From a virus: a DNA stretch of 25,840 bases. The notes below the pieces were generated by a model. The model did no database searches and had not been told where the DNA came from. It saw only the letters and a program-made list of their open reading frames with translations. Shown piece by piece: positions 1 through 6,770 of the stretch (the stretch's first letter is position 1; every line of letters begins with the position of its first letter). The position numbers and the translations under genes were made by a program. The stretch is taken from positions 1 through 25,840 of IMG/VR virus record IMGVR_UViG_3300042924_000247; one strand, written 5' to 3'.

Positions 1-240
1 CGTGAAAAGGCCGCTGATGCTAAACGCGAATCTGACGCTGAAATGAAGCGTGAGTCTCGTGGCATTAAGAAGCCCGCTAACTTTGACGCAATGCAAGAGT
101 CCATCCAAGATGCTAAAGACGCTAAAGATCGTGCAAAGATCAAGTCTATGGGCTATGCAAAAGGCGGCAAAGTAAGCTCTGCTTCTAAACGAGCTGATGG
201 CTGTGTCACTAAAGGCAAAACTCGCGGAAAGATGGTGTAA
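1..240 (+). CDS. Small Lys/Asp/Ala-rich basic protein, 5' end missing
   Basis: The frame is open from the first base of the window, so this is the 3' part of a gene whose start lies to the left; an ATG at 43 is in frame but nothing makes it the start. The visible 79 residues are highly charged, with a helical-looking Lys/Asp/Ala run, then YAKGGKV (bases 154-174) and a C-terminal motif ADGCVTKGKTRGKMV (from base 193). That C-terminal motif recurs in the proteins at 2171 and 2362. The next gene starts two bases after the stop. Function is unknown. A small basic virion or DNA-associated protein is my inference from composition and from its place in the structural operon. Confidence 0.6.
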   Translation, partial: REKAADAKRESDAEMKRESRGIKKPANFDAMQESIQDAKDAKDRAKIKSMGYAKGGKVSSASKRADGCVTKGKTRGKMV

Positions 241-242
241 CT

Positions 243-620
243 ATGATGTCCAGTCGCGGTATGGGAGCCATGCTCCCCAATAAAATGCCCAAAGGCAAGA
301 AGAAAGCCCGGCGGGACGACACTGACTTTACTCAATACAAAGAAGGCGGTGTAGTTAAAGCTGCTGGTGGTTTGGCGCAGCAAGCGGCCACAGCTATTGC
401 TATGAAGGCCAAAGGTGTAAAACCTAAGAAGATGGCAGAGGGCGGTAAGTCTACGGTTAACGCCGCAGGCAACTACACCAAGCCAGAACTACGTAAAAGA
501 ATCTTTAACGCTGTAAAAGCAGAAGCCACAGCAGGCACTGGCGCTGGGCAATGGAGCGCAAGAAAAGCACAAATGGTGGCACAGCGCTATAAAAAAGCAG
601 GCGGAGGCTACAGAGATTGA
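243..620 (+). CDS. Small basic protein with DUF5872-like C-terminal segment
   Basis: This is a 125-residue basic protein. The N-terminal half is Lys/Gly/Met-rich and carries two Gly-Gly motifs, YKEGGVV (336-356) and MAEGGKS (432-452). From about residue 65 it matches the pattern I associate with DUF5872, 'YTxPELRxRI...GxGxGQWSARKAQxxAxxYKKAGGGY', here ending KKAGGGYRD. Starts at 243 or 246 are both possible because the protein begins Met-Met. The stop overlaps the TTG start of the following gene, so the two are probably translationally coupled. DUF5872 has no established function that I can name. The assignment rests on recalled sequence patterns, not on a search. Confidence 0.6.
   Translation: MMSSRGMGAMLPNKMPKGKKKARRDDTDFTQYKEGGVVKAAGGLAQQAATAIAMKAKGVKPKKMAEGGKSTVNAAGNYTKPELRKRIFNAVKAEATAGTGAGQWSARKAQMVAQRYKKAGGGYRD
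603..607 (+). promoter_or_regulatory. Shine-Dalgarno GGAGG for the TTG-started gene at 617
   Basis: GGAGG lies 9 bases upstream of the TTG at 617, inside the end of the previous gene. It decides the start of the downstream gene. The 617 frame contains no ATG at all, and an in-frame stop at 590-592 limits how far upstream translation could begin. Confidence 0.6.
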
Positions 621-850
621 AAGCTCCTCAGAAATCTCTTAAAGATTGGGGCGACCAGAAATGGCGCACCAAGTCTGGTAAACCGTCAAGCAAGACGGGT
701 GAGAGATATTTGCCTGAAAAAGCCATTAAGTCTTTAACCTCAGCAGAATACGCAGCTACAACCAAAGCCAAGAGAGCTGGCAAAGCCTCTGGTAAACAGT
801 TTGTAGCTCAACCTAAAAATATTGCAAAGAAAACGGCAGGCTTTAGATGA
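617..850 (+). CDS. Small basic protein, second DUF5872-like segment, TTG start
   Basis: This 77-residue basic protein has no internal methionine. Its pattern 'SLKDWGDQKWRTKSGKPSS...GERYLPEKAIKSLTSAEYAATTKAKRAG..GKQFVAQP' looks like the other half of DUF5872-type proteins. From memory, in cellular genomes the two halves (this one and the QWSARKAQ segment encoded just upstream) sit in one polypeptide. The TTG start overlaps the previous stop (TTGA) and is preceded by GGAGG. The stop overlaps the ATG of the next gene (ATGA). Function is unknown; the family assignment is from recall. Confidence 0.55.
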   Translation: MKAPQKSLKDWGDQKWRTKSGKPSSKTGERYLPEKAIKSLTSAEYAATTKAKRAGKASGKQFVAQPKNIAKKTAGFR

Positions 851-1776
851 CCACTACCGGCTCAACACTTTTCAATATGGACTTCACGGAGATCGCCGAG
901 GAGGCTTGGGAGCGTGCTGGCCGAGAGATGCGTTCTGGTTATGACCTCAAGACCGCCCGGCGGTCTATGAATCTCATGACCATCGAGTGGCAGAACCGTG
1001 GCATCAACATGTGGACGATAGAGCAAGGCTTTATCACCTTAACTCCGGGTTTAAACACATACGCCCTACCACTGGACACCATAGACCTTCTGGAACATGT
1101 GATTAGAACAGGTGCAAATACAGCATCTACACAGGCTGACCTCACCATTACACGTATCAGTGTTTCTACCTATGCGACCATTCCGAACAAACTTCAACAA
1201 GCCCGTCCCATCCAAGTCTTTATTCAAAGACTTTCTGGACAGGTTAACCCGACGACTTCGTACCTCAACGGAGCCATTACAGCCACAGCGACGACGATCA
1301 CGCTTGACACGGTGGTTGGACTAGCCGGGTCGGGGTTTATCCGTCTAGAGTCAGAAGACATCTATTACACATTCATCACAGGTAACACCCTTGGTGGGGT
1401 GTTCCGTGGACAGAACAATACAACCGCTGCAACTCACGCAGATGGTATCGCTGTATTTGTGCCCCAGCTACCAGCAGTGACTGTGTGGCCTACACCAGAT
1501 AACAGCACAACATATCAGTTTGTGTACTACCGTTTACGGCGTGTACAGGACGCGGGAGCAGGCTCTGAGACTGCGGATATGAACTTCAGGTTCTTGCCCT
1601 GTGTAGTGGCTGGACTTGCGTATCACATTGCCATGAAAGTACCGGAGTTAGCACCCCGGTTAGATATGCTTAAAGGCGTGTACAACGAGCAGTTTGATTT
1701 GGCCGCTGGTGAGGATCGTGAAAAGGCTGCGGTAAGATTTGTGCCCCGTCAGATGTTCATTGGTGGGAGCTACTAA
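847..1776 (+). CDS. Head-to-tail adaptor, P22 gp4-like
   Basis: This 309-residue protein begins with a helical segment 'FTEIAEEAWERAGREMRSGYDLKTARRSMNLM' (pattern only), followed by 'NRGINMWTIEQG...LTPGLNTYALP'. That is the usual opening of podoviral adaptor or tail-accessory proteins (P22 gp4 type), which dock onto the portal and form the first ring of the neck. Residues about 135-205 look like an inserted small beta domain of the type 'TTITLDTVVGL..SGFIRLESEDIYYT...GVFRGQNNTTAATHADG'. The helical fold resumes with 'FLPCVVAGLAYHIAMKVPEL' and 'EDREKAAVRFVP'. The start is fixed by the ATGA overlap. P22 gp4 itself is much shorter (about 166 residues), and the insertion accounts for part of the difference. 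Confidence 0.65.
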   Translation: MTTTGSTLFNMDFTEIAEEAWERAGREMRSGYDLKTARRSMNLMTIEWQNRGINMWTIEQGFITLTPGLNTYALPLDTIDLLEHVIRTGANTASTQADLTITRISVSTYATIPNKLQQARPIQVFIQRLSGQVNPTTSYLNGAITATATTITLDTVVGLAGSGFIRLESEDIYYTFITGNTLGGVFRGQNNTTAATHADGIAVFVPQLPAVTVWPTPDNSTTYQFVYYRLRRVQDAGAGSETADMNFRFLPCVVAGLAYHIAMKVPELAPRLDMLKGVYNEQFDLAAGEDREKAAVRFVPRQMFIGGSY

Positions 1777-2159
1777 TGAGTAATCGTTTTGCTTCTGGCA
1801 AAATAGCGATTGCTCAATGCGACCGCTGTGGTCAGCAGTTCAGACTAAAGCAGCTTAAGACGGAGATCATTAAGCAGCGTAAATACGAGTTGTTAGTCTG
1901 TCCTGAGTGTTGGGATCCAGATCAGCCTCAGTTGATGCTTGGAACGTTCCCGGTGGATGATCCGCAGGCACTGCGTAACCCACGCAGGGACACAACATAT
2001 GTGACGTCTGGTGTGAATGCGGCTGGGAATCTATCTGGTGGTTCGAGAGACATTCAGTGGGGCTGGAACCCGGTTGGCGGGGCTAGTAATTTTGATGAGG
2101 CGTTGACTCCAAACTACTTGGTGGCAACAACATTTGTTGGTACAGTATCTATATCTTAA
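1776..2159 (+). CDS. Zinc-ribbon-like small protein between the two adaptors
   Basis: This 127-residue protein carries two CxxC pairs near the N-terminus, CDRC (residues 15-18) and CPEC about 24 residues later, separated by a basic stretch. That spacing is typical of a zinc ribbon. The remainder contains 'DDPQALRNPRRDTTYV' and a Gly/Asn/Trp-rich C-terminus without a recognisable fold. The ATG overlaps the preceding stop by one base (TAATG), so it is coupled to the adaptor gene. Position in the neck-gene cluster suggests a virion or assembly role; a DNA- or protein-binding function is inference from the cysteine pairs only. Confidence 0.6.
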   Translation: MSNRFASGKIAIAQCDRCGQQFRLKQLKTEIIKQRKYELLVCPECWDPDQPQLMLGTFPVDDPQALRNPRRDTTYVTSGVNAAGNLSGGSRDIQWGWNPVGGASNFDEALTPNYLVATTFVGTVSIS

Positions 2160-2170
2160 GGGGTTTAAAC

Positions 2171-2359
2171 ATGGCTTACACAAGATCAGCAGACGGCATT
2201 GCCAAAAAAGGCAAGACCGAAGGCAAAAATTTGGGCGATAGCGGCCCCGCAGTTGGCATCATGCGCGGCGGAAAAGGCAAAGGCAAAGGTAAAACCAATG
2301 CTGATATGTTGTCTATGGGACGTGGTTTGGCAAAGATTGCCGCACAGAAACGAGGTTAA
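2171..2359 (+). CDS. Tiny Lys/Gly-rich protein with shared KGKT motif
   Basis: This 62-residue, strongly basic protein is preceded by an AAGGGG Shine-Dalgarno. Its N-terminus has RSADGIAKKGKTEGKNL (2183-2233), which matches the C-terminal motif of the partial protein ending at 240. Then come an IMRGGKGKGKGKTNADML stretch and a final amphipathic helix. The composition resembles small nucleic-acid-binding or capsid-decorating proteins, but nothing in the sequence proves either. I do not recognise a named family. Confidence 0.6.
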   Translation: MAYTRSADGIAKKGKTEGKNLGDSGPAVGIMRGGKGKGKGKTNADMLSMGRGLAKIAAQKRG

Positions 2360-2361
2360 TC

Positions 2362-2619
2362 ATGGCTAAATTTAGCAAAAAAATGATGGGCAAAGAGGTG
2401 GGTGATGCGGCTGTGTATGCACCTCCTCACACAATGACAGGCAAGCCTGTCAAACCTTCAGCCGCGTCAGGCCCTAACCGGAGTGATGCAGGCACAGTCA
2501 ATATGTCTGTAGCTGGCATTAACCGCAGACCCCCTCCTGCGGCCAAGACAAGCGGTATCGTTACACGCGGTAATGGCGCAGCGACCAAAGGTAGAATTGC
2601 CAGAGGCCCGATGGCATGA
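2362..2619 (+). CDS. Small basic protein with C-terminal GAATKG motif
   Basis: This 85-residue protein is basic and rich in Pro, Gly and Ala. It ends in GNGAATKGRIARGPMA (2569-2619), a variant of the Lys/Gly motif seen in the proteins ending at 240 and starting at 2171. The middle, 'HTMTGKPVKPSAASGPNRSD' and 'AGINRRPPPAAKTSG', looks disordered. The stop overlaps the ATG of the second adaptor gene (ATGA). I recall similar 'RGxGAATKGxxARGPMA' endings in small environmental-phage proteins that also have no assigned role. The gene is well supported by tight packing; its function is unknown. Confidence 0.6.
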   Translation: MAKFSKKMMGKEVGDAAVYAPPHTMTGKPVKPSAASGPNRSDAGTVNMSVAGINRRPPPAAKTSGIVTRGNGAATKGRIARGPMA

Positions 2620-3461
2620 ACTACGCAGACCTCGTTAGCGCTATTCAAGCGTATACCGAGAACACGGAGACAGACTTCGTGGCGGAGATTCCTGTCTTTG
2701 TTAGGCAGGCGGAGCAGCGTATTTACAACGTGGCACAGCCTTCGTTTTTAAGAGAAAACGTAACGGGTGTCTTAACCACTGGTAATAAGTTTTTGCAGTG
2801 TCCTACGGACTTTTTGTCTGCTTACAGCCTTGCCATATTTCCAAACAACTCAACAACTGCGACGGGTACGTCTGGGCTTAAAACCATTGTGGTAGCGAGT
2901 GCCGCTGGGATCGCTGCAGGTCAGCAGGTAACGGGTACAGGCATTGGTGTCAACGCACTGGTCAGAGGCATTGTGGGAACGACCGTCACACTGACGGTTG
3001 CCAACAGCGGTACAGTGTCAGGTACAGTCATCTTCCAAGGTGACAATCTGTACCTACTTAACAAGGACGTTAACTTCATTCGTGAAGCGTATCCTTTGAC
3101 GGCCCAGCTTGGTGAGCCTAAACACTACGCCATTTTTGGCCCTCGGTCAGACAACGAGCGGGAGCTGACTTTCATCCTTGGCCCGACACCCAATGCAAAC
3201 TACACCGCAGAACTACATTATTACTATTACCCAGAGTCTATTGTGACTGCCGGTACGACTTGGCTGGGCGATAACTTTGATACAACCTTGTTGTACGGCT
3301 CTTTGGTGGAAGCTTACACTTACATGAAGGGTGAAGCAGACATGCTGAAACTGTACCAAGAACGGTACGTCCAAGCTATTGCTTTGTATAAGAACCTTGC
3401 CGACGGCAAGCAGCGCGGTGATGCTTACCGAGATGGCCAAGTAAGGGTTCCTGTCTCATGA
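2616..3461 (+). CDS. Second head-tail adaptor, SU10-adaptor-like
   Basis: This 281-residue protein opens with 'MNYADLVSAIQAYTENTET' and 'IPVFVRQAEQRIYNVAQPSF', the hallmark of the adaptor family named after podophage SU10, in which a helical N-terminus binds the portal ring. About residues 85-140 hold a Gly/Thr/Val-rich insertion ('VVASAAGIAAGQQVTGTGIG', 'GTTVTLTVANSG') that looks like a small beta-sandwich. After it come 'YAIFGPRSDNERELTFILGP' and 'TAELHYYYYPESIV', then a helical C-terminus. The ATGA overlap with the previous gene fixes the start. It could occupy a second ring of the neck with the protein at 847. The family call is by pattern recall. Confidence 0.6.
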   Translation: MNYADLVSAIQAYTENTETDFVAEIPVFVRQAEQRIYNVAQPSFLRENVTGVLTTGNKFLQCPTDFLSAYSLAIFPNNSTTATGTSGLKTIVVASAAGIAAGQQVTGTGIGVNALVRGIVGTTVTLTVANSGTVSGTVIFQGDNLYLLNKDVNFIREAYPLTAQLGEPKHYAIFGPRSDNERELTFILGPTPNANYTAELHYYYYPESIVTAGTTWLGDNFDTTLLYGSLVEAYTYMKGEADMLKLYQERYVQAIALYKNLADGKQRGDAYRDGQVRVPVS

Positions 3462-3868
3462 TCTTACAGACTCAAACCACCAGCTTTAAGTTACAGTTGT
3501 ATACGGGTGTTCATAACCTGTCTACAAACACCTTGAAGGTTGCTTTGTATACAGCCAGTGCAAATCTTGATGAAAGCACAACTGAATACAACTCGACCAA
3601 TGAGGTGAGTGGTGGTGGGTACACGCCGGGCGGCGTGACTTTGTCCGGGGTCACAATCAGCTCTGATGGGTACACAGCCTTTGTGAACTTCAATGATGCT
3701 GTGTTCAACGCCTCAGTGACAGCTCGGTGTGCGTTGATTTACAATGTTACTCAGGCAAATAAATCTATTGCGGTATTGGATTTTGGGTCTGACAAAACAT
3801 CAAGTAATTTTACAATCGTGATGCCCGCTAACACGGCATCTTCTGCTTTAATTCGTAGTTCTAACTAA
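3458..3868 (+). CDS. Putative virion decoration or tail protein
   Basis: This 136-residue, beta-strand-rich protein contains segments such as 'LKVALYTASANLDESTTEY', 'EVSGGGYTPGGVTLSGV' and 'NKSIAVLDFGSDKTSSNFTI'. These recur in small virion proteins of tailed phages as I recall them, usually without a known role. The ATG overlaps the stop of the second adaptor gene (ATGA). No signal peptide, transmembrane segment or catalytic motif is visible. A decoration, neck-fibre or tail-associated role is inferred from context. Confidence 0.5.
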   Translation: MILQTQTTSFKLQLYTGVHNLSTNTLKVALYTASANLDESTTEYNSTNEVSGGGYTPGGVTLSGVTISSDGYTAFVNFNDAVFNASVTARCALIYNVTQANKSIAVLDFGSDKTSSNFTIVMPANTASSALIRSSN

Positions 3869-3877
3869 GGAGTCATT

Positions 3878-4456
3878 ATGACTATTGAAAAAACCAAAGC
3901 CACTGACGTTGTTTCTAGTGGCCTGACTTGTAACACCAAAGCCGGTGAGGACGCAAAAGCTACAGGCGTATTTGAAATCAAATGCCACGACAAAGACGGC
4001 AACTTGAAGTGGTCTGCCGAGTCTAAGAATTTGGTGGTCAACGTTGGCCTCCAATATATGGCGGGCAGTGCTTTGACCTCAGTGAGCCAGATTACCACTT
4101 GGTATCTTGGTTTGTACGGCGCTGGCGCTTCTAATACACCTGCGGCGGGCGACACAATGGCTTCCCATGCTGGTTGGACAGAAGTTACTGCTTACAGCAA
4201 CGGAACCCGTGTGACTGCCACGTTTGTAACCGCTACAACTGCCGATCCTTCTGTAGTGACTAACTCAGCTTCTCCCGCAGTGTTTAACATCAACGGCACA
4301 ACAACAGTTGGCGGTGCGTTTTTGACGAGCAACGATACTAAGGGTGGTACAACGGGAACATTGTTCTCTGCGGCTGACTTTGGCTCACCCGGCGACCGCT
4401 CTGTGGTAAACAGCGATACTTTGTCTGTGACTTATACATTCAGCTTGGCGGCTTAA
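3878..4456 (+). CDS. Putative virion protein, beta-rich
   Basis: This 192-residue protein is preceded by a strong AAGGAG Shine-Dalgarno. The N-terminal part is charged ('GVFEIKCHDKDGNLKWSAE'), followed by 'NLVVNVGLQYMAGS', 'TWYLGLYGAG' and 'TMASHAGWTEVTAYS', then a Thr/Ser/Gly-rich region predicted as beta. The 'WYLGL...TMASHAGWTE' pattern is one I have seen in uncharacterised podoviral structural proteins. It sits between the adaptor and fibre genes, which suggests an exposed structural component. No enzymatic motif is seen. Confidence 0.5.
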   Translation: MTIEKTKATDVVSSGLTCNTKAGEDAKATGVFEIKCHDKDGNLKWSAESKNLVVNVGLQYMAGSALTSVSQITTWYLGLYGAGASNTPAAGDTMASHAGWTEVTAYSNGTRVTATFVTATTADPSVVTNSASPAVFNINGTTTVGGAFLTSNDTKGGTTGTLFSAADFGSPGDRSVVNSDTLSVTYTFSLAA

Positions 4457-4457
4457 T

Positions 4458-5465
4458 ATGGCTGGGTGGGGTGACGGCTTATGGGGCGAACAAGGGTGGG
4501 GCGGTTTTACTGCCTTCACTAGCTCCGTAGACGAAACCTCCACAGGATCAGACGCGGTTAGCTCCACGTTAAGTGTAGCCCCCGCTGTCAGTGAAACAGG
4601 CACAGGCACAGATGTAATTGCAGCGGGTAAGATATTTACCTCAAGCATAACGGAAACGTCAACAGGGACAGACGCTATAGAAGGCGGCCCGCTATATGCC
4701 GCCACGGTAACAGAGACTGCCACAGGTTCAGATGCGGTTTCTTCTGCTATTTCTGTAGGGGCAATAATTACCGAAACTGCTACGGGTACAGGTGCAACAA
4801 TAGGCGGGGAAGTTTATTCGGCAACGATTGCTGGAACGGCTTGGGGGCAAAACAGTTGGGGTAGTAATTCGTGGGGTGGAGAAGGTGAGTTAGCCACCGC
4901 TACTGATGCGGTAGCTTCTACTTTAACGCTGAATCCAACAGTAAGCGAAGCGGCAACGGCAACAGACGATGTTGTAGCGGTAGCAGCGTTCGCGGCACAG
5001 GTTATTGAGACGGCTACAGGTAGCGATGAAATTACATCTACACCTAACTATGCTACAACGGTAACCGAAACGGCTACTGGATCGGATGTGGTATCTAGCG
5101 TGCCTGTGTATGCGGCTACAGTTGCAGAGACAGCAACCGGAACAGATAACATAACCGGAAGTCTTATATATTTTGGAGATATACAAGAAACGGCGACGGG
5201 AACAGATGCAGTAACAGCGGTAGTGGTAATTAATGCGGCAATTACAGAAACCGCGACGGGGTCAGATGTAATTACGGCACAAGTAGCATTTAACAGCGCA
5301 ATTACTGAAAACGCAGTAAGTGCAGACACTTTGATAGCAGCAGCAGCTTTTGTAGCTTCTATTAGTGAGTTAGCAACAGGTACAGATGGATTGACTGCAC
5401 GACCATTCTGGGATGTAATTGATGATACACAGACTGCCAACTGGGTTGCAGTCGCAACGAACTAG
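4458..5465 (+). CDS. Fibre-like protein built of 20-residue repeats
   Basis: This 335-residue protein starts with a Trp-Gly-rich cap (MAGWGDGLWGEQGWGG). Residues 23-320 are almost entirely 20-residue repeats with the core [VI]-x-E-T-A-T-G-[ST]-D-x-[VI]. Five regular units (23-122) are followed by a 38-residue break (123-160) with a second Trp-Gly cluster, WGQNSWGSNSWGG, and then eight regular units (161-320). The C-terminus 'FWDVIDDTQTANWVAV' lies outside the repeat. Such short regular repeats are compatible with a beta-solenoid or a trimeric fibre shaft; I cannot tell which. It follows the previous stop by one base and precedes the fibre at 5475. Confidence 0.55.
   Translation: MAGWGDGLWGEQGWGGFTAFTSSVDETSTGSDAVSSTLSVAPAVSETGTGTDVIAAGKIFTSSITETSTGTDAIEGGPLYAATVTETATGSDAVSSAISVGAIITETATGTGATIGGEVYSATIAGTAWGQNSWGSNSWGGEGELATATDAVASTLTLNPTVSEAATATDDVVAVAAFAAQVIETATGSDEITSTPNYATTVTETATGSDVVSSVPVYAATVAETATGTDNITGSLIYFGDIQETATGTDAVTAVVVINAAITETATGSDVITAQVAFNSAITENAVSADTLIAAAAFVASISELATGTDGLTARPFWDVIDDTQTANWVAVATN
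4524..5417 (+). repeat. Coding tandem repeats, 60 bp unit
   Basis: There are five regular 60-bp units, then 114 bp of degenerate units with a Trp-Gly insertion, then eight regular units. They encode the E-T-A-T-G-[ST]-D repeat. The units share protein sequence more than DNA sequence, so the array looks old and held by selection on the protein. Confidence 0.7.
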
Positions 5466-5474
5466 GAGTTAAAA

Positions 5475-6770
5475 ATGGCATCAACATGGTCAGCACTTAA
5501 AATAGAGTTGCTTGAAACAGGACAGAACTCAGGTCAATGGGGTAACCTTACCAACGTCAATCTGGGCGACGCAGTGCTGGGTGAGGCTATTACAGGCTCT
5601 GCCACAGTAGATTTTGCAACAGACGCAGACGTAACAATTACGCTTACCGACTCGGCAGCATCCCAATCGGCTAGAAACTTACGTTTAAACATCACAGAAA
5701 GTTCTTCGGGCATAGGTTCTGTGCGTAACTTGATACTGGGTTCTGGTTGCCAGATTGAGAAGTTTTACCTTATCAATAATACCGGCACTGGCGCTAAAAC
5801 AGTGAAGAACACTTCAGGTACGGGCATTTCTGTTCCTGCGGGCAAGGCCACGCTGGTTTTCAACGACGGCACAAACGTCGTTGATGCGGCTTCGTACTTC
5901 ACCTCTTTGACTCTGGGTTCTGCGCTCCCAATTGCTTCTGGTGGTACGGGCACAACTTCAACTACATTTACCAATCTGGCTACCAATGTCACGGGAACTC
6001 TTCCTGTTGGAAATGGTGGTACAGGAATTACATCTTTTGGAAGTGGTGTTGCCACTTTCCTTGGCACTCCTAGTTCAGCTAATTTAGCGGCGGCAGTAAC
6101 TGACGAGACTGGCTCTGGCTCATTGGTGTTTGCAACCTCTCCAACTTTGGTGACACCGGCGCTGGGAACACCCACTGCTTTAGTTTTGACATCAGCCACA
6201 GGTTTACCCTTAACTACTGGCGTAACTGGAACACTACCAACAGCTAACGGCGGCACAGGTATAACATCTCTCGGCGCTGGCGTAGCAACATTTTTAGGCA
6301 CGCCATCATCGGCAAATCTTGCTGCCGCCTTAACAGACGAAACAGGTAGTGGTTCTGCTGTTTTTGCAACGTCACCCACGTTGGTTACCCCTGCGCTTGG
6401 AACACCATCACAAGGCGTACTTTCAGCTTGCACCGTTGACGGCACTAATCTTGTCGGTTACAAAGCAATCCCTCAGTCTGGCTCAGCTAAAACTACTAGC
6501 TACACCCTTGCTGTGGGTGATGTGGGTGAGTTTATTGAAGTGGGCGCTAGTGGGTCAATTGTTGTGCCCAACGCTACTTTTGCTGCCGGTGATGCCGTTG
6601 TTATTTTTAATAACACATCAGGCGCAATTACATTGACCATGTCCATCACCACCGCGTATATTGGTGGTACTGATGCGGATAAAGCTACAATTTCGTTGGC
6701 AACACGCGGCATTTGCAACGTGTTGTTTATCTCTGGTACTGTTTGTGTTGTGACAGGAAACGTAACATGA
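5475..6770 (+). CDS. Tail fibre protein with internal 58-residue duplication
   Basis: This 431-residue protein is preceded by an AGGAG Shine-Dalgarno. The N-terminus 'MASTWSALKIELLETGQNSG' and 'WGNLTNVNLGDAVLGEAITG' is typical of small podoviral or siphoviral tail fibres and probably anchors to the virion. The centre holds two 58-residue copies of 'LPxxNGGTGITSxGxGVATFLGTPSSANLAAA...LVTPALGTP' (6000-6173 and 6234-6407), a repeat widely found in phage fibres. The C-terminal ~110 residues ('GYKAIPQSGSAKTTSYTLAV' and 'GEFIEVGASGSIVVP') form a beta-rich domain that I recognise as common in fibre tips. Its stop overlaps the ATG of the adhesin gene. Confidence 0.7.
   Translation: MASTWSALKIELLETGQNSGQWGNLTNVNLGDAVLGEAITGSATVDFATDADVTITLTDSAASQSARNLRLNITESSSGIGSVRNLILGSGCQIEKFYLINNTGTGAKTVKNTSGTGISVPAGKATLVFNDGTNVVDAASYFTSLTLGSALPIASGGTGTTSTTFTNLATNVTGTLPVGNGGTGITSFGSGVATFLGTPSSANLAAAVTDETGSGSLVFATSPTLVTPALGTPTALVLTSATGLPLTTGVTGTLPTANGGTGITSLGAGVATFLGTPSSANLAAALTDETGSGSAVFATSPTLVTPALGTPSQGVLSACTVDGTNLVGYKAIPQSGSAKTTSYTLAVGDVGEFIEVGASGSIVVPNATFAAGDAVVIFNNTSGAITLTMSITTAYIGGTDADKATISLATRGICNVLFISGTVCVVTGNVT
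6000..6173 (+). repeat. Fibre repeat, copy 1 of 2
   Basis: This 174-bp unit (58 codons) is paired with the unit at 6234-6407. The two protein copies differ at 6 of 58 residues. Confidence 0.75.
6234..6407 (+). repeat. Fibre repeat, copy 2 of 2
   Basis: This 174-bp unit has the same reading frame and length as the unit at 6000-6173. Most DNA differences from copy 1 are synonymous third-position changes, so the duplication is not recent. Confidence 0.75.

Noticed and set aside
585-620. Programmed -1 frameshift joining the two DUF5872-like genes
   Set aside because: The AAAAAA run at 591-596 is not in the phase of a standard slippery heptamer, and slipping there would place TAA in the P site. 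A Shine-Dalgarno plus a TTGA overlap explains the arrangement more simply.
5765-6445. 226-residue minus-strand frame opposite the fibre gene
   Set aside because: The frame mirrors the Gly/Thr/Ala repeats of the fibre. All neighbours run on the plus strand and the plus-strand protein has a clear family pattern.
6713-6766. Upstream TTG start for the adhesin gene
   Set aside because: It would add 18 residues overlapping the end of the fibre gene. The ATG at 6767 has the ATGA overlap and an AGGA site at good distance.
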